Positions 49,101 through 59,967 of a stretch of 64,000 bases of DNA are shown piece after piece. The position numbers were made by a program, and so were the translations under genes. Numbering within the stretch: the stretch's first letter is position 1; the number at the start of each line of letters is the position of its first letter. The notes below the pieces were generated by a model that saw nothing but the letters and a program-made list of their open reading frames with translations, did not search any database and was not told where the DNA came from. This DNA comes from Zerene cesonia. Lineage: Eukaryota > Arthropoda > Insecta > Lepidoptera > Pieridae. The DNA is taken from positions 6,952,406-7,016,405 of the forward strand of contig NC_052117.1 in the NCBI RefSeq assembly GCF_012273895.1, read 5' to 3'.

Positions 49101-51353
49101 TCATCATGATTATTAGGAAGGTTACTTCGTCTTGATCGTGTTTAACGTAATAAGCGCTCATTTAAACTCTCATTTAATGATATATTGCCAATATACGGTC
49201 AAAGCGCTTTGGTATTTTTGTAGGATCATTACAATTTATTTTAAATTTTTATTCGTCTCTATAATGACACGCGAAGCCCAATTTTTGTATGTTTATTATA
49301 CAAGCTATATTTAAATAGGCTTACAAATTTAATTAAATTATTAGTAAATAACATATCTCGTTGACCTTTAATGAAATAAACATAATTCGCTTCAGTCAGT
49401 TTTGTACTTGTGTTTACATTTGTTTTTATCGAACGGTTAGATTTAAACACGAATTTACATTTTAAAATATGTTTCCTATGAATGTAATTAATTGGTTATT
49501 CAATAAAACGATATTATATTGCGGAATTAAATCCTAATAGCTACTAATACTGACGTACGTAGGCTAGTGAAAAAATTAATGAATTAATCATTACATCGTT
49601 GGAAAATTCATCACTCATTGACAAGGATGGCAAGCGACGCCGAGTCGCCATTTTGCGAGTCAATTACACGTTAAAAGTAAAATGAATGGCGACAGAACGG
49701 CGCCAACGTGATTTAAAACATCGATCCAGATCTTTTTTCCGCGCGATTGTCTTGTTAAACGAATAAAAAACACATTTGCATATTAATAGGGCGGATTATG
49801 TAAAAATCGTAACGACGCGCGACGTCTAGTCTTTAGTTTGGCGCCAATTCTTTATCGTGACGGATCTTTGTTTTTTTTTTCTTGTAATTGTCAACGTCAT
49901 AAACATAATTTTAATTTAAAAACAGAATAATTAATTCTATACAAAATCTATTTTTAAAATAACATTCGAAATTTAATTTTCGTAGTGATTGTTTAATAAT
50001 GTTAAAAAGCACATAATGTTATGATGTGTATCGAAAGAACATACACAGTACATTAACGTTGAACGTTATGTTTGCGGATTTACCAGCGTGTTTTTATGAC
50101 AATGTGTATTTTTAACTTGAAGCTTTCATCCAGAATCTTCCTCGGAAAATATTTTTTCAAATGAAAACAAAACCCCCGTATTTCCATTGAAGTTAGCGTG
50201 TATCATTCATCACGACACCGAAAACATACCTTTATGCATGCATTCTTTTCCTCAGCACGAATGAGCCTGGTTGAGGTCATGGTCCTCATTCGTAAACATC
50301 TTTGGAGTTACTATTGAGGTTTTGACTGATAGACAAACTTTTTGCTGAATTTGTTTGTTCATTTTGGTATATTTAAATTGTCTGTTCCGCTTTAATATTT
50401 TTTATAAACAAGGTTGTTTTTTACATTCTTAACAATCACTATTATACCTGGTTCATGGAAAATAATATGCTAATTAAGTTATTGATATTCATTCTATTAA
50501 AATTTTAATACTCACAATAATATTATGCATTCCATCATTGTATTATTTAAATAAAGCTATTATAACCTTTTGTTGAAAATCGTCTATGAATTAATTTAAT
50601 TGGTCAACTATGGTTTAAGCCTGCAACTTTTTTCACATCGTATAACTTGTATAGGCACCTATCTATTAAGATCGTGATTGCTCCAGAATTGCGAGATCGT
50701 ATTTTTTTTTAATTATTTTTTTCTTTATTTTCAGCTCACAAAGAAGGTTGCTATGTGAAAGAGATTGGTGATGTCATACCTTTCGGATCTTATGTTTCAC
50801 CAGTTGGATACTGTTATAGGATAGAGTGCGGCAAACACTTGATACATTATGCTTCGTAAGTATTTTAATTAACAACCATTAAACAAATATTTGTTTCATT
50901 AGACTAATTTTAAAGCGCTTTTGCAGCGTCACTTTGCTAAGATATTAAAACGTGAGCACTTATTCTCAAAGCCTTTCAAAGACGAACTAACAAGTAACTT
51001 GGAGGTCTTTTCAAATCATAGATTTTGATTTATGTTTATTTATGGTATAACTACATTTATAAAATAGATACATTTTTACCAATATTCAAAAAACATATTT
51101 TATAAAGCCATGACAATAAAAACGAACTGTTTTGATATATTATTGAGGTTTGATTCTACAAAAAATACTGGTCTATTATTTTATGGGCTCAATCTCTCTG
51201 AACAAAACATTATATAAAATATAATCTTTCAGGTGTGGTGCTGTGTTATCCCCCGAGATACCTAACTGCTTCGTAACAGACATTGATCTGAGTAGAAGTT
51301 ACCCTAGCTGCTGTCCAGACATCAGATGTGATGTAGACAATAATTTAATCTAA
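46172..51353 (+). CDS. Secreted single-domain von Willebrand factor type C (SVWC) protein
   Basis: Exons 46172-46265, 50735-50855 and 51233-51353 (stop TAA) give 111 aa; all junctions are GT-AG and phases 1 and 2 join correctly. Residues 1-18 form a signal peptide (hydrophobic VCLALFVALASG). The mature part has exactly eight Cys, at 37, 58, 63, 73, 84, 98, 99 and 104, with the C-terminal YPSCCP signature. This is the SVWC pattern of arthropod secreted proteins. Family members include Vago, which links viral sensing to JAK-STAT signalling, and others that respond to infection or nutrition. Which applies here cannot be told. Intron 1 is 4.5 kb with a 1-kb gap at 47234; no exon appears missing because the three exons supply the whole fold. 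The gene has no relation to the ligase array. Confidence 0.9.
46856..47052 (-). mobile_element. Helitron-like element (HeA type), decayed
   Basis: AGATGCGCCGTGCGGTTTCA with CCCGCGG at one end and ACTTTCGCCTTTATG TTATTAATAGG at the other follow the HeA order on the minus strand. The terminal CTAG is lost. It lies in intron 1 of the SVWC gene. Confidence 0.5.
47234..48233. other. Assembly gap, 1,000 N
   Basis: Exactly 1,000 N, so the size is a placeholder. It lies in intron 1 of the SVWC gene. No inverted repeat is seen at its borders, unlike the first gap. Confidence 0.99.
49837..49847. promoter_or_regulatory. Palindromic E2F-type site
   Basis: TTTGGCGCCAA is a perfect palindrome containing two overlapping TTTSSCGC E2F consensus halves. 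It sits in a small CpG-rich patch (49640-49860) of intron 1 of the SVWC gene. Binding is not shown and it could be chance. Confidence 0.3.
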
Positions 51354-51526
51354 TAACAGGCGCTAATATCAAGACCGCGTAGTTGAGAAGTTTGAGTTTT
51401 TTGACGGTGAAGTATGAGGTGCGGCATGTGAGACCATGGTTACCATAGCAACGCGTCATCGAATGCCGCTCACATATTGGATTAGGCTTAGACAGTGGAG
51501 TATGATGTGTAACCCTAGACTGACAA

Positions 51527-51532
51527 AATAAA
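51527..51532 (+). terminator. Candidate polyadenylation signal of the SVWC gene
   Basis: AATAAA lies 174 bases after the stop codon, followed by TTTGATTTT. It is the first such hexamer after the stop. Confidence 0.5.
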
Positions 51533-52777
51533 TTTGATTTTAACATGCTAAATATGAAGTCGAATGTTTACAACAAAACAATGTATGTATAATTTGTCTA
51601 GGTTTACTAATTGGCACCATATTAGATTTAATTAAGGGTCAAATGTAAATTTAGAAGCACCACTTGGTAAAAGTCAGAATGGTATAGAGTTCAGAATAAT
51701 ATCACCTACTGTTATTTTCAACTGCATTTTCCTGTGGAAGTTGCGAGACTATAACTTTATGAGTAACAATATAAATTAACAAACAATAGAACATGATTGT
51801 TTATTGTTGCAAAAATTATGAGATAAAAATAGAAAAAAAAATTGTTTTTTTTTTTCTATAATTTGTATTGTATTCGGTCTAGAAGATTGAATTCCTTGAT
51901 TATGTCAGACTAGCATCTCGGAGTTCCAAATCCGAATACTTTAAAGGGCCATGAAAATAAAATTCATTAATTATTGTATTGGAGCGATGTATCATGGCTT
52001 CATTTGAATACATTTTATAGCGATAAATATGACATATAGCAACATTTCGTATAATTACAAGTTTAATCTGTAAATAAAGTATTGGAATACTCGTCATAAC
52101 GTTAGTTTTTTTGTAGTTATCAGGGAAGAAGGAGGGGGGAGTGATAGCGCTATAAAATCTATATAGCGCTGTCTTTTTCCCACACCAGAATTAGTACTAC
52201 TGTAAGACGTCACGGTTACTCCCTTGAGCACTAGTAACGAAAGGAAAATAGTTATATAACGTTACTGGATTAGGTATAGCTGTGAAAAATAACTTTTTTA
52301 AGATACAAGTATGTGTGAACCAGTGGGTGCTCAAAGACTTTTTGTTAAGAGTTCCTTTTTTTTGAGAGTTTGTGATGATTTCGATATTATCTCGCTCTAG
52401 AAGCTATCTTGCCACCAAATTGTTATTATTTATTTATTGAATAGGTTATTGTAAATTGTACTTTATTTTAATCTCCATTAGGTATCGTATTGATAATCAG
52501 ATTGTTTTCCACGGTGCTTACGGACGATTAAAATGTTTTGTAACTTAATGTTTAAGTGATTTTATTTGTAACATTAGTATAAAAGACTAAATTAGAAATT
52601 GTAAGGTTTTAAAATGCAATAAAGTAATTTGTTTACGTTTACTGTTCTTTGGTTTGATTTAAACAATGCTTTCGCCCAATAGATGAGAACAATATTTACA
52701 TAATCAAAAATTAAAATAGTAATTAAAATTATAATAATAATATATAAGCAAGGTAATAACAATTTAATGAAAAGTTT

Positions 52778-53089
52778 TATGTGGGATTCTAGTATTCTTC
52801 GCTGAAAAATGGGCTCGCATCGGGGAAAGTACCACAATCCCACAGAAAACCGGCGTGAAATAGTGGCATGCCACTGTGTTTCGTACGGTGAGTGGGGAAG
52901 CCGGAGGCCTATTTCCTTTTCCTCACCCATCCCAGTCCATTCCTTCTTTCCAGTCTTTAATCCTTTCCTTTTCCCTTATGCCATAAAAGCGGGCAGCACA
53001 TTCGTAGAGGCACTACCTTTGCGTGTGTGTTCATGGGCGGTGGTGATCGCTTACCATCAGGCGAACCACCAGCTCAGTTGCCCGCTATG

Positions 53090-53125
<36 letters not shown>
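52778..53125 (+). mobile_element. Family A poly-A retroelement, full length
   Basis: It runs from GTGGGATTCTAGTATTCTTC to GCTCAGTTGCCCGCTATGAC and a 32-base A-tail. It is highly similar to 62479-62820 apart from the first 50 bases. The long tail implies a fairly recent insertion. No clear target duplication is seen. Confidence 0.85.
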
Positions 53126-53127
<2 letters not shown>

Positions 53128-53157
53128 GTACAGAAGATAGTCATAAAATACTAGCAC

Positions 53158-53338
53158 GAGAATGCTACTGTGTTTCGTACGATGAGTGGTCCGTATCCTT
53201 TTCCTTAGCCCAATCCCTTCGCTAACCCCTTCTCTTCCAAGTACGCAGTCCACTTGGAGAGGCGTTAGGCCTATGCAAACACTGTTTGCCAATAGGTGGG
53301 GATTGGCCTCAGGCGACCTATCAGCTGCATTGACATAA
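53158..53338 (+). mobile_element. Diverged, 5'-truncated family A copy
   Basis: CTGTGTTTCGTACGATGAGT through TCAGCTGCATTGACATAAAA repeats the second half of the neighbouring element in the same orientation, but with many changes. It is an older insertion next to the younger one. Confidence 0.75.
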
Positions 53339-53642
53339 AAAATATAACTTTTATTAATGTAAATACAAACTTTGTTTAATGGAAAATAATAATAATCCTT
53401 ATCAGCGTAACATATTAAATGGGAAGTGACCTCAATGGATTTATCTGGACGACATTGTAAGACTGAAGGATCTTCGTTCATAAATAACATTGTATGACTG
53501 CATAATACGACAGCGAATGATATCTCGATGTTTTGATAACTGAGAATCTGAATGATGAGGTCTTTTAAAATAGCTATAATAATAATATATAACTTATACA
53601 TAAATAAGTACATATATGAAATAGCTATAACAATTATATATA

Positions 53643-53725
53643 TCTAAAATGGAACCTAATGACAAGGTTTTCCTATTAAAACACAATAATAATTGCTTCA
53701 ATCGGTTGCAAATTTTATAAAGCTA
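53643..53725 (+). repeat. 83-bp duplicated segment, copy 1
   Basis: TCTAAAATGGAACCTAATGA through TTGCAAATTTTATAAAGCTA matches 54845-54927 over the full 83 bases with four substitutions and no indel. The copies are direct and 1.2 kb apart. The origin is unknown. Confidence 0.85.
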
Positions 53726-53809
53726 TCCTTATATCTATTTAGTTAAAACCTTAGGTTCAATGTTAATGAATAGAAAATTGACGGTTTAATAATTCAGAAT
53801 CCTATCCTA

Positions 53810-54007
53810 TCCTACTAATATTATAAATGCGAAAGTTTGTAAGGATGTGTGTGTGTGTTTGATGCTCTTTCACGCAAAAACTACTGAACCGATTGCAATG
53901 AAATTTGGTACGTAAATGGACAACTAAAATAACATACAGGCAACTTTTTATCGCGATATTCTTACGGGATCCGGACTCACGCGGGTGAAACCGCGGGGCG
54001 CCGCTAG
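53810..54007 (+). mobile_element. Non-autonomous Helitron (type HeA), intact
   Basis: It starts TCCTACTAATATTATAAATG and ends with hairpin GCGGGTGAAACCGC, GGGGCGCCG and CTAG|T. A TATCC repeat precedes the start (ATCCTATCC). It is the cleanest HeA copy in the window. Confidence 0.82.
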
Positions 54008-54482
54008 TTTTCTATAAAAACTTGTTAGAAGCTAATGATAATGACTGAGTTAGTGGAGCTAATTATTAAAATATATGGTCTATCATAATTAGATAATATT
54101 TATTCAAACTACAGTAACAGTTCTCCTAAATGAGTTTAGGCAATCCTGCAGGTTGCAGGTGTATGACGTTGGTAAACCTCCTTTACCTATTGTTAGGTAG
54201 TAACTATTTAGTTATTTAATCTGTGTCATTAGTAGTGTTTGTGTTGAAGTCGAAGGCCTTAATCCACCCTTGCATATAATCTATACACTGTTGTTATTTG
54301 TTTTTAAAGATACAAAATAAAACCAATAATCATAATATGTAATTCAGACAAGACCTTCCTGCAGTTAGCTTGATCCATATGCCATTAGCCACTACGATAA
54401 TTGGTTAATGTATGTGTTAAAATAATGTAATACATCCCGAAGTAACGTTATCAAAAGATATTAGTACAAAGGTTTCAGTTAG

Positions 54483-54483
54483 T

Positions 54484-54514
<31 letters not shown>
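54483..54514 (+). repeat. (TTTA)8 microsatellite
   Basis: Eight perfect TTTA units followed by TATATATTTCAG. It is likely length-polymorphic. Confidence 0.95.
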
Positions 54515-54844
54515 TATATATTTCAGATTGTTGTTAGGACTTTCATACAACGCACATAGCGGGCGAATGGATAGCATAGTAGGTACCTAAAATTACATGG
54601 AACTCTGAATTTAAGCGGATCTTAGAGAATGCACGTTTGCTAGCGCATCACGGTAGAGGTAAATTAAACTTAAGTAATAAGGAAAATTAGTTATATTATA
54701 TTTGCAGTAAAGCTATATAAACGTATATTATTGAATCACGATAGAACCAAAGAATATAGTAGGTATATTATAAGTAATGAGTCTTTTATTTTTAGTAAAA
54801 AAATGCTTACTGACGTTCCAGTGAAGAGAATTGCTACGTCAGAT

Positions 54845-54927
54845 TCTAAAATGGAACGTAATGACAACGTTTTCCTATTAAAACACAATAATAATCGCGT
54901 CAATCGGTTGCAAATTTTATAAAGCTA
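54845..54927 (+). repeat. 83-bp duplicated segment, copy 2
   Basis: Partner of 53643-53725, about 95% identical. Here an open frame runs in from 54731 and ends inside the segment at a stop shared by both copies, but no protein family is recognised. Confidence 0.85.
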
Positions 54928-55859
54928 GTGACAATGTCAACTTCAAGTAATAGTGAATTGTGAAGCACGTTCATTTTGGGCAAGTCGATTGAAAAGTATA
55001 ATTTATTTAGATCTTTTCTAGTACTAACGGTAGGTAATACCTATTTATATAATTCTACTATAGCTTTAGTATATAGCAGTATAGCAGCTTTAGTATAGTA
55101 TATAGCACTATTTTCGATTGAATAAAAAAATATTCAACTTATTTTTATTTGTGTGTAACGCATCATTATTATTATTTTAAAACAACTCTAATTGTATTAC
55201 GGAATATTACTCCGTTCTATTAATAATATCAATCTATAAATAAATGCCAGTTACAACTCTCCAATATAAATACAAATTTATGTACCATAATTTCCATTGA
55301 GTTAATTTTGTATGCCCATTTTGATTGTTATCAGCCATTCAATAACGCGTTCTGTAGTTCACATTACACCGGAGCGAGTGTAACACAATAAAAAATTGAT
55401 ATGTCAAAGCAAACAGAGAAAGAGCGTAGTGTGAAAAGACAAAGTAATATTCATTCTTTTGAGAGATAAAAGGTATGTACGGAGTTTCAGTTGATGTAAA
55501 TTTATATGCGTCGACTTTATTTTGTGCAGTGCTGTGCGAATTCACAAATGGTTTGCATATCACGTTTCGAGCGCATTTCGTAAATAGCCAGCTTTGGCCT
55601 GACGATTGTCTTTTTTATTGGATCATTGCTTATTACGAAATTGGGTGCAATGATTTTAGATATATGTTGAATAAATTGCAAAATTGAGTCTGTTTAAAAG
55701 ATAAGTTGAGCACGTAATTAAAGCTGTCTGTTGAATTTATCGGTATTATTAATTTATGATCTACGTTTTTATACGTTATAGATAAGGTTTGTTTGATGTT
55801 TTTTGCACAAAGCAAAGAATAGCATTGAATAGTTTAACCTCAATCATTCCATAACTAAA

Positions 55860-56037
55860 CACTCGTCCCGGCTCCGCCCGGACATCATGATTCCTGTATT
55901 AATACCAAGGGAGTACATTTTACATATATTAATTACATCGGATCAAAAATATCATCAAAATCCGTTGAGTAGTTTCAGCGCGATTGACGGACAAACATCC
56001 AAGCAGACAAACTTTCGCATTTATAATATTAGTATGA
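55860..56037 (-). mobile_element. Helitron-like element (HeA type), diverged
   Basis: CACTCGTCCCGGCTCCGCCC at one end and ACTTTCGCATTTATAATATT with AGTATGATA at the other are the reverse of an HeA element. The CTAG end is mutated. Confidence 0.55.
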
Positions 56038-57882
56038 TAGCATGATTAAAACAGCACCAATTTCCGATTATGTGTCGACACCGCCGCATCGTAAGTATAA
56101 ATTGTTTGCGAGATCGAATCCCGTGGACACCGCTGAACCTCCGTTAGAAATAGTCAAAGCACTTAAAGTAGGATCAATCTTGGTATTGGAAAACGGATTG
56201 ATAGGATCGGGCTCCGTAAACTAAACCGCAATTTATTTTTTCAATCACTCCCAACGCAACGGTAAAGGGTGGTTTATTTTCCCATGCAGCCGCAAATCGA
56301 AAACCCTGTTACTGCAACGCATTTGCACGAAAACTATTAATATTTTTGGACTTAAACGACTTTGATGTTGCGAACGGCTTGCGATATGAATTTTTAGATT
56401 TGGGGCTCAAACGATATTATTATTTTTCATTTCTTTCCGAGGTTAAAACTTGAATATGATTTGTTTGAATATGATTTGTTTCAAAGCGTACATACAGAGT
56501 CGTCCTTATGTTATATAATTATAGTATAAATGGTTAGATTTCCTTTCTCGTATGAAAGTGAGTGAAAAAAGATATGTAGGCAAGGAATATGAAAACCAGC
56601 AACGAAAACGTGACGAAATAGCTGCTAACAAGAAATTTTGTGCGGTATCCTACAAACTTCTTTAGCCAATTCAATAAAATACAGAGTCAGAGGGAATAAT
56701 AAAAAATTATATCAGCTGAGGGAATACGATACTCTTTTTGTTAAAACCTCCACAGTTACAATATTATTTATTTAATGGATATTTCGTTAATAAAAATAAC
56801 GCGTAATGTTATTCTTTGTGTTTGTATTTTAACCTTATAATTATTCTAAGCTCAAGTACTTTTGCCTCCTCTTTAATATACTTTTTTATAATTTGTTTAA
56901 GATATATTTTCCCAATGCGCACACTAAACATCTTAATTAATTTAATTTACTCATTATTTCTTAAGCATAATTAGTGTTGATTTATAAAACAGGTAAAGAC
57001 ATATAACAATTATAAGTACTTAGTACATTCTTAAATAACATGACATATAGAAAATTGAATCAGGAATAACTGTTCATGGATTCGAAGGTAAGCTTTTTTA
57101 TAGAATTACAGTCAAACAAGACTCGATTCCATAAATCGTTAAGGTTCAAATTCATCATATTACCCAAATCCGAAAGGTTATCACGGCTCCCAGGCAATCG
57201 GTGTTAAAATAATAGCTTTATTCGAACTTTATTATATGTAGTATATCGCTGATGGGACACCACGTCTTTTATCCTTTACCGTTTGTGTGATAGAAAGGGA
57301 AAAAATGTATAACCCACATCGTCAGTACTGATTATTGAGAGTATTTTAATCTTAGTAAACGTACTTTCAAATAATAAGTTGATAAAAGGTTTGAGTTTGA
57401 ATGGCTGCTTTTAGAAGCAGATTTGTTATGTCACCATACACTGACTCTTTACCATGATCTGAACTCTTTTTATCTCTTTTGTTGTAGAATAACCATTATG
57501 TATAATGGTAATGATATAGTATTAAGTGAATTTAAGAAATATCCATTATCTTTTTGTTCGCAATTTTCGAATTCGATATTTCAGCCGAAATTGCAGAAGA
57601 AATTTTCATCCATTCATTTCATTTAACAACAAGGGTTAGATGTACAATTTATAAATGCAGTAAATTGTAATATTTTATTTATTATAATTATAATTGAAAT
57701 ACAGCAAGTATTGTCTATCAGAAATCATAAATATCTCAGCAGCGTAAATTTTCTTCTGTGATATATTGTTGCTTATTGTATGAGTTTTAGCCAAAGAATT
57801 TAATGCTATTTAAACAAAAAACAAAATAAATCAATGAAAATTGTAGTATAAATAATAAAGAATTATCACAGTTGTGTAATAA

Positions 57883-58179
57883 TTTGGTGTTTCAGGTAAA
57901 GGAAAAATTAAAAGATTATAATATTTGAGAAATTTTGAAAGAATAGAAAAAATTTGATCACGAGGCAGGATTCGAACCTGCGTTTCTTGCCTAACCGTAG
58001 CAACGTTGTAGCAACAAACAAACCTTGCTACGGTTAGGCAAGAAACGCAGGTTCGAATCCTGCCTCGTGATCAAATTTTTTCTATTTTTTCAAAATTCCC
58101 ATTTATAAAGCATTTCAATGCTATAAAACTGAAAATTAAATTATAATATTTTATAATCTTTTCACCTGGAACACCAAAG
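57883..58179. repeat. 297-bp foldback with tRNA 3'-half-like arms
   Basis: Inner arms 57942-58003 and 58025-58086 are a perfect 62-bp inverted repeat around a 21-base loop, extending to about 73 bp with one mismatch. Weaker outer ends TTTGGTGTTTCAGGT and ACCTGGAACACCAAA also pair. Each arm contains GCAGGTTCGAATCCTGC, a perfect T-arm with the B-box GGTTCGAATCC, followed by CTCGTGA (acceptor-like) and then a T-run like a pol III terminator. There is no A box or D arm, so it is not a tRNA gene. A MITE or a tRNA-derived foldback is likely. Confidence 0.75.
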
Positions 58180-59488
58180 TCCAAAATAATCTTAAATCAA
58201 ATAGATATATTTGAAAACAGGTCTACGATATTCGAAAGGCCATTATAACTACACTTATCTATCTATCCGATAAATTAATTAAGTATGTTCCAATAACAAG
58301 ATAGAAAGTTCTGGACATAAAAAGGAAAAAGAATAATCGTTAGAGCGAAATTAACTTAGTGAGGTGTTGGTTTTAGTTTTCCCGAGAGCTGAATTTCTCA
58401 GTTTCCATTAAACTTTTAGGATTAATTCTCTCAATTATTTTCCTTATTACTCGCGATGGAAACAATAAAAGACTTTCGGTTTGAATGTTAAACAAACTTG
58501 AGATGCGGCGAGGGTTGACAATTGACACTTGGAAATAATTTCAATTTATCATTGGGATTGCCATTTTAATAACAAATACGACTGATCACTAAGCAATTTG
58601 AAAAAGGAGGATAAAAGCATGATTGCTTCATGTAACGACAATGATATAAAGGGAAATTTAACTGTACCGAGACGGAGACTGTTAGTTATGTTTTTTTTTA
58701 TTTTTTTTTTTTTAAATCGACATCGACATTTTTCATTTCAGCTGTTATCAACAAATATTTGTAAGAGAAAAAGTTTGCGTCTTGTTAAAAAGAATAAATA
58801 CACTTCAAATAAATTTTGTCATAATCAATTATAAAAACGTTTAAGGTGTGCCCGTCTACAGTCAGGTCAATAACATAAAAATCAACTAAACAAATCTTTG
58901 TCACTGAAATAAGTATTGGAATAAGATATAGGTTTACCTGGCTTAATTTTCTTTATTTCGATTTTTACCAAAACTTTAAATATTTCTATACAGTGCTAAC
59001 CCTGCACAATATTACAATTCTTTACGATTATTGCAACGAGGTGAGCGTCGCTAAAATTATCCTATTCGCTCTAATGTCCAGTGTTACTGGCTTTCGTAGC
59101 TTTTTCTTATTTTATAACACACTCGAATTCGCCATTCCATAACCTTTCAATTATAGGAAGCATTTTCCGCGACGTTTATTTTTCATAATATACATTAAAT
59201 CCTTGGGCTGAGTAAGACAATCCACCGATTGCTATTGTTCCTCATAGCAAATAAACAGTTTATGATAAAACATTTGTGTTCAATTGCTTATGAGATTATC
59301 ATTACGAAATGGACTCGTTAAATTTTAGATTAACTCTGATTCAGTCTTTGATAAGCTTTCGTTTCGTTGATTATTTATCGTCTTAACATAATTTTACTAT
59401 CGTGTTTAGAAATGTCTAATATTTTACGAGTTATTGTGTTATATAAATTATAGCACAATAAAATTAATAAATATAACTTATAATTTAA

Positions 59489-59629
59489 CAGCTCAAAGAT
59501 TTGTATGTATGTTTGTAATGATTTCAAAAATTAGTGAACCGATTTTATCCTAACCATTAGAAAGCTGCAACATCACTGAGTGACATAGGCTTTATATGTA
59601 CTATGGGCGTAGCCGCTGCGAACAGCTAG
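59489..59629 (+). mobile_element. Helitron-like fragment (HeC type tail)
   Basis: AGTGAACCGATTTTATCCTA, TATATGTACTATGGGCGTAG and final GCTGCGAACAG-CTAG|T. The 5' end is lost. Confidence 0.5.
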
Positions 59630-59947
59630 TAAAGAAGATAATTACAAGATATTAAACACTCCCACAGCACTGATAACTTTACTTATAGACTAAGAAAAAC
59701 AATGCTATGACTTAAATACTAAATCGAACTCATGCTTTTCTAATTCAAGAAAGTAATCAACAGATAATAAAGTTCAATCATTCACAGGGATTTCTTTGTA
59801 GCATTCTACAATATTTCTATCAAGTTCAATTTGAAATGTTCAGTTCGATTGCCACTACAGGTTCTGCTATTAGCTATCTGATATTGGCTTGAAATTGTAT
59901 ATTTTTTGTTTTGATTGTTGTGAGATGCGTTAGAATCTAAAATAGAG

Positions 59948-59967
59948 GATCTAGATTAATCTAGATC
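59948..59967. repeat. Perfect 20-bp palindrome
   Basis: GATCTAGATTAATCTAGATC reads the same on both strands. Its function is unknown. Confidence 0.7.

Noticed and set aside
53074..53613. 179-codon minus-strand frame
   Set aside because: It begins in unique AT-rich DNA, crosses a decayed family A copy and ends in the poly-A tail. The poly-F run comes from that tail, so it is a chance frame.
57960..58075. A pair of divergent tRNA genes
   Set aside because: Only T-arm and acceptor-like parts are present. There is no A box or D arm, and the anticodon-like loop ACGGTTA lacks the required U at position 33.
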